Shown: in pieces, positions 1 to 5,580 of the stretch
Layout of the letters: every line of letters begins with the position of its first letter
Numbering within the stretch: position 1 is the stretch's first letter
Source of the DNA: JBDNDK01 sp046719185
Lineage (GTDB): Bacteria; Armatimonadota; UBA5829
Direction: 5' to 3'
Length of the DNA: 5,660 bases
Assembly: GCA_046719185.1 (NCBI GenBank)
Contig: JBDNDK010000159.1
Span: 1 to 5,660 of the forward strand
Made by a program: the position numbers and the translations under genes
The notes under the pieces: model-generated
What the model was told of the DNA's origin: nothing
What the model saw: the letters and a program-made list of their open reading frames with translations, nothing else
The model's database searches: none

Positions 1-636
1 AATAACTGGAGAGAATGAATAACAGATTAATTCTAATTCACAGTCAAATTGTGCATCATCATGCCATTCATGCTCTGGAGGCATTACTGTTCTAAATTTT
101 CTCACTCTTCCTTTTAGCAGAATTAGAGTTCTGTAGTCTGTTTGCTCTTCAATAGTCCAATCTTGAGGTTCAAACCAAGCAAGTCTGCAAGTTCCTGCTC
201 CACCACCAACAATACTTGATGCATCAGGCCACAATTGAAAGTTTACATCACCATTTATAATGTCTCCCTTTGGAGTTGAAATAGTAATATTACCGGGGTT
301 TTTTGTTTTTATGGTATAAAATGTATTTTCAACTAATATTGAATTTGGTGATTCTTTGATTTTGAGTTTATCACCAGGTTTTGGTAATTCTGGTTTATAG
401 TCTAATGTGAGAGTTTTATTTGATGAAAGTTGTGTAGATATTCTCACCCAAACAGTGTTTCCATGTTCATCTCTTCCATCATGCTCAATTGATGCAGGAA
501 TTAGATTGTTATTTTCATCTAATAATCTAAGACCATCTACCATATTTGTGTCAATAGGAAAAACTGGTATTCCTTGTTCTACAATGTAGGTTGCTTTAGT
601 GTTTTGAGGTTTGAATTCAAATACTACTTTTTCCAC
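1..636 (-). CDS. Partial PcRGLX/YetA-like RIFT-barrel protein (N-terminal 212 residues)
   Basis: The frame is open for 212 codons from a GTG at 636 to the left edge without a stop, which in such AT-rich DNA strongly supports a real gene. An AAGGA site at 644-648 lies 7 bases before the GTG, an in-frame stop lies further upstream, and no ATG start exists, so GTG is the best start. Residues 20-70 carry a pattern I associate with the N-terminal RIFT barrel of exo-rhamnogalacturonan-lyase/YetA-like proteins: GIPVFP (22-27), then LRLLDENNNLIPASIEH (36-52), then a D-rich turn and NTVWVRIS (60-67). Later segments, YRTLILLKGRVR (168-179) and CELELICYSFSP (199-210), fit the beta strands that follow in that family. 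There is no signal peptide, so it is probably cytoplasmic. The C-terminal part, with any catalytic domain, lies outside the window. The family call comes from pattern memory only; another all-beta protein is possible. Confidence 0.72.
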   Translation of the reverse strand, partial: MEKVVFEFKPQNTKATYIVEQGIPVFPIDTNMVDGLRLLDENNNLIPASIEHDGRDEHGNTVWVRISTQLSSNKTLTLDYKPELPKPGDKLKIKESPNSILVENTFYTIKTKNPGNITISTPKGDIINGDVNFQLWPDASSIVGGGAGTCRLAWFEPQDWTIEEQTDYRTLILLKGRVRKFRTVMPPEHEWHDDAQFDCELELICYSFSPVI

Positions 637-643
637 TGTTTTA

Positions 644-648
644 TCCTT
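644..648 (-). promoter_or_regulatory. Ribosome binding site AAGGA deciding the GTG start at 636
   Basis: The minus strand reads AAGGA, then a 7-base spacer, then GTG. This is the only good Shine-Dalgarno match ahead of a start codon in the frame, and it supports a non-ATG start for the left-edge gene. Confidence 0.6.
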
Positions 649-680
649 TATGCTTATTCTGAATTTGATATGATATATAA

Positions 681-701
681 TGTTCAAATTGTTGAACAAT
701 T
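681..701. promoter_or_regulatory. Overlapping palindromes, candidate operator
   Basis: Two perfect inverted repeats overlap in the divergent intergenic region. TGTTCAA (681-687) pairs with TTGAACA (692-698) around ATTG. AATTGTT (687-693) pairs with AACAATT (695-701) around one G. The site overlaps the candidate -10 of the left gene. No regulator gene is adjacent, and chance palindromes are common in AT-rich DNA, so the role is inferred. The rest of the 637-855 region holds a further 8-bp palindrome GCAATTGC (712-719) and otherwise nothing I recognise. Confidence 0.35.
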
Positions 702-704
702 ATA
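699..704 (-). promoter_or_regulatory. Candidate -10 box of the left-edge gene
   Basis: The minus strand reads TATAAT here, about 60 bases before the GTG start at 636. No convincing -35 hexamer is found at 16-18 bases upstream. Because the local sequence is ATTATAAT, the plus strand also contains TATAAT at 701-706, so the direction is not certain. The box abuts the palindromes at 681-701, which would suit control by a bound repressor. Confidence 0.3.
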
Positions 705-770
705 ATGTGATGCAATTGCCATATTTTAGAACTATTCCATAAATATTACAACACCAATTATTACATATAG

Positions 771-776
771 TATAAT
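771..776 (+). promoter_or_regulatory. Candidate -10 box of the cytochrome gene
   Basis: A perfect TATAAT lies 79 bases before the ATG at 856. The best -35-like hexamer is TTACAA at 746-751, which matches TTGACA poorly and has a long 19-base spacer. This is the best plus-strand promoter candidate in the gap, but it is unproven. Confidence 0.35.
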
Positions 777-843
777 GAAATTAGTATAGGCAATTTATGA
801 TAAAACTATTCGTCATTATTAATTGTTCTTACTATTTTGAGTG

Positions 844-850
844 AAGGAGA
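844..850 (+). promoter_or_regulatory. Strong ribosome binding site AAGGAGA deciding the ATG start at 856
   Basis: AAGGAGA followed by a 5-base spacer CTTTG leads into ATG 856. An in-frame GTG at 841 lies upstream of this site, so using it would place the Shine-Dalgarno site inside the coding region. ATG 856 is therefore preferred, and it also gives a clean signal peptide. Confidence 0.8.
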
Positions 851-855
851 CTTTG

Positions 856-1194
856 ATGAAGAGATTTCAATTGATTATTTTAATTCTTATGGTGTTTGCT
901 TTATTGTCCACAACAGCATTTGCTACTGTGAAATGGATGAATGAGTTTAATAAGTTATACAAACCTGACAAAGATAGTGAGCTTGGAAAAGCAAGATGTC
1001 TTACTTGCCATACAACAAAGACTGGCAAAGATGGTGAGAATGCTTATGGCAAAATGCTTGAGAAAAAGCCAGTAAATGCTGATTCTCTAAAAGAAATTGA
1101 AAATAAAGATGCTGATGGTGATGGATTTACAAATATTGAAGAGATAAAGGCAGGCACACTGCCGGGTGATAAAAACAGCAAACCTAAAAAATAA
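856..1194 (+). CDS. Exported single-haem cytochrome c-like protein with EF-hand-like calcium loop
   Basis: This 112-residue protein starts at ATG 856 behind AAGGAGA. Residues 1-23 form a signal peptide: MKR, then a run of I/L/M/F/A, ending in AFA before T24, so export to the periplasm or cell surface is expected. CLTCH at 48-52 is a CxxCH haem c attachment motif with His52 as proximal ligand. The segment GENAYGKM (60-67) follows, and Met67 is a possible distal ligand. Residues 85-96 (DADGDGFTNIEE) match a calcium loop, with D85, D87, D89, N93 and E96 at EF-hand positions 1, 3, 5, 9 and 12. The following AGTLPGD resembles thrombospondin type 3 or dockerin-like repeats. The tail is lysine-rich. 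The likely role is periplasmic electron transfer, possibly calcium-stabilised. A terminator follows and no partner oxidoreductase is adjacent. Haem attachment and calcium binding are inferred from motifs. Confidence 0.85.
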   Translation: MKRFQLIILILMVFALLSTTAFATVKWMNEFNKLYKPDKDSELGKARCLTCHTTKTGKDGENAYGKMLEKKPVNADSLKEIENKDADGDGFTNIEEIKAGTLPGDKNSKPKK

Positions 1195-1220
1195 TAATAA
1201 AATAAAAATTCAAGATCAAG

Positions 1221-1253
1221 CAGCTGGGTGTTAATTTTACCTAGCTGTTTTTT
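1221..1253 (+). terminator. Intrinsic terminator after the cytochrome gene
   Basis: CAGCTGGGT (1221-1229) pairs with ACCTAGCTG (1239-1247), giving a 9-bp stem with one G-U pair and a 9-base loop. A run of six T follows (1248-1253). It lies 26 bases past the stop at 1194 and separates the cytochrome transcript from the phosphatase gene. Confidence 0.88.
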
Positions 1254-1291
1254 ATGCTAAGATTATAAAAATTACAATTCTGCAGAAAAAT

Positions 1292-1894
1292 ATGAGTGGC
1301 TATATAAATAATCTAGATCAGACAATATTTATATTTATAAATGTAAAAATGGCTAATCCAATATTGGATCCAATCATGCTTTTTGCAACAGCATTAGGCA
1401 CTGGTGGCGTGAAAGCTGCTATTGGATTAGCTATGGTGTATTTTGGGTTTTTGAAATATAACACAAAACTCAGAAGGGCTGGTTATGCTGCACTGGCTGC
1501 TCATGCAACATCTGCAATTTTAGTTCAAATTATCAAAAAGATTTTTGAAAGAGAAAGACCATTATATCTGGTAAATGAAGCAAGAACAATAAAAGAAATA
1601 TTATACACAAATAGTTTTCCTTCTGGACATACCACATCAGCTTTTGCATTTGCTTTTGCTTTAGGTTATTTTTATCCTAAATTTAGAATTCCAATGTATT
1701 TTTTAGCTATTATTGTTGGATTTTCAAGAGTATATCTAGGTGTACATTTTCCTTCAGATGTAGTATTTGGTGCTTTAATAGGTGGATATTGTGGTTTTGT
1801 GTTCGGAAGCAAAATGAGTAAAACAGATAATAAACCTCAGAATATTACCCAAAATGATGTTCAGCCAGAACCTTTAGAAGTAAGCAGCAAGTAA
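1292..1894 (+). CDS. PAP2-family membrane phosphatase
   Basis: This 200-residue protein has all three PAP2 signature motifs. Motif 1, KX6RP, spans K82 to R89-P90. Motif 2 is PSGH at 110-113, with His113 as the expected general acid. Motif 3, SRX5HX3D, has S145, R146, the expected nucleophile H152, and D156. Hydrophobic segments near 29-54, 63-80, 116-128, 134-149 and 157-173 fit a polytopic inner-membrane enzyme, and residues 174-200 are a hydrophilic tail. Members remove phosphate from lipid phosphates such as undecaprenyl diphosphate, phosphatidylglycerol phosphate or phosphatidate; the substrate cannot be told from sequence. No strong Shine-Dalgarno site precedes ATG 1292, but LDQTIFIFIN (8-17) is a typical PAP2 N-terminus, so the start is probably right. 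TATAAA at 1264-1269 may be its -10. The gene looks complete and stands alone after the terminator. Confidence 0.93.
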   Translation: MSGYINNLDQTIFIFINVKMANPILDPIMLFATALGTGGVKAAIGLAMVYFGFLKYNTKLRRAGYAALAAHATSAILVQIIKKIFERERPLYLVNEARTIKEILYTNSFPSGHTTSAFAFAFALGYFYPKFRIPMYFLAIIVGFSRVYLGVHFPSDVVFGALIGGYCGFVFGSKMSKTDNKPQNITQNDVQPEPLEVSSK

Positions 1895-1904
1895 GTTAAT
1901 TAGC

Positions 1905-1933
1905 TTGACATATAATATCTCTGGTGTTACTCT
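1905..1933 (+). promoter_or_regulatory. Candidate extended -10 promoter of the GH67-like gene
   Basis: TTGACA (1905-1910) is a perfect -35 hexamer. After 17 bases comes TACTCT (1928-1933), preceded by TG one base upstream (1925-1926), which gives an extended -10. Transcription would start near 1940, about 50 bases before ATG 1991. The -10 hexamer itself is imperfect. A TATAAT directly abutting the -35 (1911-1916) is too close to pair with it. Confidence 0.45.
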
Positions 1934-1990
1934 AACTCCCAATAATGTGTTTTCTATGTAAATACTTTTATATTTTCAAGGTAATAATCA

Positions 1991-3628
1991 ATGTGGATAA
2001 ATAAACATATTTTTGGATTTTATTATTTTCTATTAGTTGCTATAATTTCTATCTTTTTATCTTCGTCATCATATTCAGATGTTTGTGCAGATAAAATCGT
2101 GAAGTTGAAAAAACCAATGCCATATAGGATAGTATCTTTCTATCAGGGTGAAGCTAGTAAAGATATTATCAAGCTTGCTGCAGAACTTGGTTTTAATGGG
2201 TGTATGTTCCAGCTTGAAGGTGGAAATGTTGGACCTCTCAAAAAATTTGCAGAAAGAGATAAAGAAGAGCAATATATAAAATTATGTCACAGTCTTGGAA
2301 TGGAAGTTACATTATGGGTGCATGAGCTTTCAGACATACCAAGTGAAAATGATCCAAATTATCTTGGTCCGATTAGAGTAGAAAATGAAAAGCTGTGGAA
2401 TCATCTTGAAGAAAGATATGAGTGGCTGTTTTCTGAGCTTTTGCCTGAAATTGATGGTATTGTGCTCACAGTTGTAGAGACTCAAATCAATGCAACAGAT
2501 ACAGATGTATATCTCAAATTAGTAGATGTTCTTTATAATTCATGCAAAAAACACAATAAAAAGCTTATTGTCAGGACATTTACATGGCATCCTGATGAGC
2601 TTGTAGCTGTTATGGATGGAATAAAGAAACTCCCTGAAGATGTTATTGTTATGAGCAAATGTGTGCCTCAAGATTGGCAGATGAGAGGAACACACAACCC
2701 TGCTCTTGGTAAAGTAGGCACTAGAGACCAATTAGTTGAATATGATATTGCAGGTGAGTATTTTCTATTGGATAGTGTTGCAAATGCTATGGTGGACAGA
2801 CTAAAACATCATTTTGATTATAGTGTAGCAGTTGGTTGTGATGGTATTTGTGTGAGAGTTGATAGATGGGATGCTGAAATAATAAATGAACCCAATGAAA
2901 TAAATCTATGGGCACTAGGAATGTTTGCAAATGCAAAAACAGATAATTCAGATGATGTATGGAAAGCATATGCATGCACTAAGTATGGCAATAAAGCAGC
3001 TGAATATGTAATTAATGCTCTAAAGCATACCCAGCAGGTAGTTACAGAATGCCTAAATATTGGTTCATTCACTTTTGGTGATACAAGATATTTTCCTCCA
3101 AATGCAGGGATTAGTTGGTATAATGCAAACTGGCAAAATTGGAGGTGGGATAAAAATTATCTTGAGGAATATGAACTGGCAAAATCTCCAACTCCAGAAT
3201 ATATTGCAAAAATAGAAAAACAAAAGCAGTCTGCAATGCATCTAGCTGAGGCATCTTTGATTGAACTAGAAATTGCTAGAATATATCTATCTGAAGCTGA
3301 TTATGAAATGCTGAAAGTAAAACTGCTATCAAACAAACTCCAGTTAGGTTTTAGGGCTCCAATGATGCTATCTGTATTGAAGTTTCAGAGAATGGTGAAT
3401 TCCGAAAATATAAGAGAAAAACAGATATTAAAACAAGAGATAAAAAGTCATATTCTTGAAATTGAATCTGTTCTCAATTATCCACTGCCAGATGCAGAAA
3501 TCATTGAATACAATGGCAAGGTGCATCAAATAGGACTGCCAAAAAGATTAGAATTAGAGCAGATTAAAATGTGGATAGACAAAATGAATAGTTACCTTGA
3601 AAATCCCGAATCAGCATTTAAGAAATAA
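1991..3628 (+). CDS. Secreted GH67-like (alpha-glucuronidase-type) TIM-barrel protein, short form
   Basis: This 545-residue protein has an N-terminal hydrophobic signal (about 5-33, ending SDVCA), so it is secreted or lipid-side anchored. The barrel seems to begin at PYRIVSFYQG (44-53), with strands near 68-74 (NGCMFQL) and 105-111 (EVTLWVH). The order of motifs echoes GH67 alpha-glucuronidases: DGIVLTVVETQ (155-165) with Glu163 at the place of the catalytic acid, KLIVRTFTW (191-199), LPEDVIVMSK (214-223), KVGTRDQLVEYDIAGEY (241-257), and a later NEINLWALGMFAN (302-314). Acidic residues D291, D294, E296 and E300 are candidates for the base pair, but I cannot assign them. The C-terminal part (about 400-545) is helical. 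GH67 enzymes are usually near 700 residues with an N-terminal beta domain that is missing here. AAGG at 1978-1981 precedes ATG 1991. The enzymatic function is inferred; removal of glucuronic acid from xylan-like glycans is one possibility. Confidence 0.8.
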   Translation: MWINKHIFGFYYFLLVAIISIFLSSSSYSDVCADKIVKLKKPMPYRIVSFYQGEASKDIIKLAAELGFNGCMFQLEGGNVGPLKKFAERDKEEQYIKLCHSLGMEVTLWVHELSDIPSENDPNYLGPIRVENEKLWNHLEERYEWLFSELLPEIDGIVLTVVETQINATDTDVYLKLVDVLYNSCKKHNKKLIVRTFTWHPDELVAVMDGIKKLPEDVIVMSKCVPQDWQMRGTHNPALGKVGTRDQLVEYDIAGEYFLLDSVANAMVDRLKHHFDYSVAVGCDGICVRVDRWDAEIINEPNEINLWALGMFANAKTDNSDDVWKAYACTKYGNKAAEYVINALKHTQQVVTECLNIGSFTFGDTRYFPPNAGISWYNANWQNWRWDKNYLEEYELAKSPTPEYIAKIEKQKQSAMHLAEASLIELEIARIYLSEADYEMLKVKLLSNKLQLGFRAPMMLSVLKFQRMVNSENIREKQILKQEIKSHILEIESVLNYPLPDAEIIEYNGKVHQIGLPKRLELEQIKMWIDKMNSYLENPESAFKK

Positions 3629-3634
3629 TAACAA

Positions 3635-5404
3635 TTATTGAAATGCTTGTTTTTTTACAGCTGATTCAGTGTAGCCGTATTCATCTGTTTGATTTGTTTT
3701 TTCAGATAGCTGAGCTTTGATAGGTAATTCAACAAAGAACGTAGAACCTTTTCCAATTTCACTTTCTGCCCATACTCTACCTTTATGAGCTGCAACAAGA
3801 TGCTTTACAAGATATAGACCAAGACCAGTGCCACCTGCTTTTCTTGTGTTTCTATTATCAACTCTATGGAATCTTTCAAATATTCTTTCTAATTGTTCCT
3901 TAGGAATTCCAATTCCATTATCAGAAATTTTTATCTGGACATATCCATCTTTGAATGAACCTTGAATATTTATATCACAGCCATCTGGTGAGTATTTAAT
4001 AGCATTATGAATTAAATTGGTAAGTATTTGATCCACCTTATCTGCATCAGCATATATTGGAGGTATATCATCAGGAAAATCAATCACAAAAGTATGCTTG
4101 TCAGCATAACTTTTTTGTATAGAAACAACTTTCCTAACAATATCTTCCAGATTAATTTCTGTTAGATTGAGTTCCAGTGCTTTACCTGCTTCAATTCTAG
4201 ATACATTAAGAAGATCATTTATAAGTCTTGTTAATCTTTCACATTCTTGGTAAATAATATTATAAAATTCTCTAGTGGTATCTCTATCATAAAATCCTTC
4301 TTCATCATTCAAAAGAGTACCAATAAAACCTTTGATAGATGTTAGTGGAGTTCTCAGTTCATGTGAGACAGTAGAAACAAATGCAGTTTTCATTCTTTCA
4401 ATGCTTCTGGTTTCGGTAATATCATTAAAAATAAGCAAAACACCAATTTTTTCTTGATTATCATCTCTCACAGGACTGGATTGAATTTGATAAACCTTTT
4501 CATTTTCATCAGTGCTCATATAATCAGGAAGGATAATTTCATCTCTTACATCAGCATCTCCAGCAATTGCTTTGCCTATCAAATCTTGGACAATTGGTTG
4601 ATCTATAATGATTCTGTAATCTTTATTTAATTTTAGATTTTCATCAATACCAAGAAATCTTCTGCCGGCAGGATTTATTTGCAATATTTTTCCATCTTTG
4701 TTTACCATCACAAGACCGGTATTAACACTTTCCAAAACATGAGCAAGCTCTTGTTTTTCTTGAATTACTGCTCTATATATTTGTGCACTTGCAATGATGC
4801 TAGCTGCATTGTTTGCTAGCCTTGTCAGTAAATTTACATCTTCTTGAATAAAGACATTGCCATATTTTTTGTTAAAAACATGCATAACACCAATTGTCTG
4901 TATTTCAGAGACTTGATTGGTATCAAAGTTTCTCTTTTCTACAACAAGAGGCACACACACTCCATTTTTTATACCAATTGCATTCACAATATTTTTATCT
5001 GTTCTTGGATCATTCTCAGCATCATAGATAATGACAGGATTTCTAGTAGAAAAAACTTCACCAGAAACACCTAAATCTGATTTTAGTTTTAATATAGATA
5101 ATTCATCATCAGTCAAACCAACAGCTGGTTTTGAAGCATATAGGCAGTTATTTTCTTTGTCATATAGCATAACAACTGCTTTTTCAGCCTGAAGTATCAT
5201 AGAGATTTTTGTAACAAGTCTTTTGAGGGTTTCATCAAGTTCAAGAAGGGGGGTAGGTCCGCTAGCATGTGCTTCAGACTCACGCAGTCTTTCTTCCAGC
5301 CTCTTGTTAGCTTGCTCAAGAGCAGAAATTGCAAGGTCTTTTGATTTAATTTGATTTTTGAGGTCTTCTATAGTAGACCTGAGCAGAGCAAGCTCAAATT
5401 CCAC
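3635..5404 (-). CDS. Soluble sensor histidine kinase, GAF-PAS-HisKA-HATPase
   Basis: This 589-residue protein has no membrane segment, so it is a cytoplasmic sensor kinase. Domains in order: coiled coil (about 2-46), GAF (52-209), PAS (216-331), HisKA (334-406), HATPase_c (449-562) and a polar tail. The H-box is VSHELRTPL with phospho-accepting His348; E349 and T352 fit the usual kinase/phosphatase motif. The ATP lid is intact: the N-box includes N463 and N467, G1 is DNGIGIP from D495, the F-box is FERF (509-512), and G2 is GGTGLGL (524-530). No receiver domain or adjacent response regulator is present, so it is an orphan here. The signal is unknown. I place the start at GTG 5404 because GAGGTGA (5410-5416) lies 5 bases upstream. 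An in-frame TTG at 5422 would extend it by six residues but lacks a good ribosome site. The 3' end lies 6 bases from the end of the convergent GH67-like gene. Confidence 0.95.
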   Translation of the reverse strand: MEFELALLRSTIEDLKNQIKSKDLAISALEQANKRLEERLRESEAHASGPTPLLELDETLKRLVTKISMILQAEKAVVMLYDKENNCLYASKPAVGLTDDELSILKLKSDLGVSGEVFSTRNPVIIYDAENDPRTDKNIVNAIGIKNGVCVPLVVEKRNFDTNQVSEIQTIGVMHVFNKKYGNVFIQEDVNLLTRLANNAASIIASAQIYRAVIQEKQELAHVLESVNTGLVMVNKDGKILQINPAGRRFLGIDENLKLNKDYRIIIDQPIVQDLIGKAIAGDADVRDEIILPDYMSTDENEKVYQIQSSPVRDDNQEKIGVLLIFNDITETRSIERMKTAFVSTVSHELRTPLTSIKGFIGTLLNDEEGFYDRDTTREFYNIIYQECERLTRLINDLLNVSRIEAGKALELNLTEINLEDIVRKVVSIQKSYADKHTFVIDFPDDIPPIYADADKVDQILTNLIHNAIKYSPDGCDINIQGSFKDGYVQIKISDNGIGIPKEQLERIFERFHRVDNRNTRKAGGTGLGLYLVKHLVAAHKGRVWAESEIGKGSTFFVELPIKAQLSEKTNQTDEYGYTESAVKKQAFQ

Positions 5405-5409
5405 AATAC

Positions 5410-5416
5410 TCACCTC
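5410..5416 (-). promoter_or_regulatory. Strong ribosome binding site GAGGTGA deciding the GTG start at 5404
   Basis: The minus strand reads GAGGTGA, an uninterrupted match to the extended complement of the 16S rRNA tail (GGAGGTGA). Five bases then lead to GTG 5404. This beats the upstream TTG at 5422, which has no such site. Confidence 0.7.
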
Positions 5417-5422
5417 ATACAA

Positions 5423-5448
5423 GAGCTTTCACAATTATAAAAAAGCTC
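5423..5448 (-). repeat. Inverted repeat just before the kinase ribosome site
   Basis: On the minus strand GAGCTTT (5448-5442) pairs with AAAGCTC (5429-5423) around a 12-base loop. Only 6 bases separate it from the GAGGTGA ribosome site, so in mRNA the hairpin could affect translation. The loop contains TATAAT (5439-5434, minus strand), so the site could instead be an operator around a promoter. Confidence 0.4.
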
Positions 5449-5454
5449 AATATT

Positions 5455-5467
5455 TTTATCATACATA
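5455..5467. repeat. Direct repeat TTTATCATACATA, copy 1
   Basis: This 13-base sequence recurs exactly at 5568-5580, 113 bases away. Both copies lie in the 5' region of the kinase gene. They could be binding sites for one protein, or chance in AT-rich DNA. Confidence 0.35.
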
Positions 5468-5508
5468 AATCAATCTATTGAAAGTGAAACACAGCTTAAT
5501 CATAAATT

Positions 5509-5563
5509 ACCACTTGCTATTATACCATGCATTTTATAGGATATTTATAGTGAAGTGGTATAA
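5509..5563. repeat. Nested inverted repeats between candidate divergent promoters
   Basis: TACCACTT (5509-5516) is repeated inverted as AAGTGGTA (5553-5560). TTATACCA (5520-5527) is repeated inverted as TGGTATAA (5556-5563). The arms flank about 30-40 bases and coincide with the two extended -10 boxes, which suits a symmetrical divergent promoter or operator. The rest of 5565-5660 shows no recognisable gene. Confidence 0.4.
5519..5527 (-). promoter_or_regulatory. Candidate extended -10 promoter of the histidine kinase gene
   Basis: The minus strand reads TGGTATAAT, a perfect extended -10 (TGn plus TATAAT), about 115 bases before GTG 5404. No -35 is visible at 17 bases, but extended -10 promoters can work without one. 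Confidence 0.45.
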
Positions 5564-5564
5564 A
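5556..5564 (+). promoter_or_regulatory. Candidate extended -10 promoter pointing out of the right edge
   Basis: The plus strand reads TGGTATAAA, a near-consensus extended -10 facing right. No plus-strand gene start is evident before 5660, so it would serve a gene beyond the window. It is the near mirror image of the kinase promoter at 5519-5527. Confidence 0.3.
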
Positions 5565-5567
5565 ATA

Positions 5568-5580
5568 TTTATCATACATA
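5568..5580. repeat. Direct repeat TTTATCATACATA, copy 2
   Basis: This is an exact copy of 5455-5467. It lies just downstream of the right-facing extended -10 at 5556-5564. Confidence 0.35.

Noticed and set aside
407..589. 60-codon plus-strand open frame
   Set aside because: It lies opposite the long left-edge minus-strand gene, has no ribosome site and encodes a low-complexity Ser/Cys-rich product, so it is a shadow frame.
707..724. TGTGATGCAATTGCCATA as a CRP/FNR-type site
   Set aside because: Only the left half-site TGTGA matches; the right half lacks TCACA.
1905..1916. TTGACA directly followed by TATAAT
   Set aside because: There is no spacer between the hexamers, so they cannot act together as -35 and -10; the downstream TGnTACTCT is the better partner.
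2075..3072. Several 62-84-codon minus-strand frames
   Set aside because: All lie inside the 545-residue GH67-like gene on the opposite strand, with compositions typical of antisense translations.
3624..3639. AATAAT/ATTATT inverted repeat between the convergent genes, considered as a bidirectional terminator
   Set aside because: It has only six A-T pairs and no adjacent T-run of the expected form, so it is too weak.
4844..5074. 76-codon plus-strand open frame
   Set aside because: It is antisense to the GAF domain of the histidine kinase, with no ribosome site and no recognisable motif.
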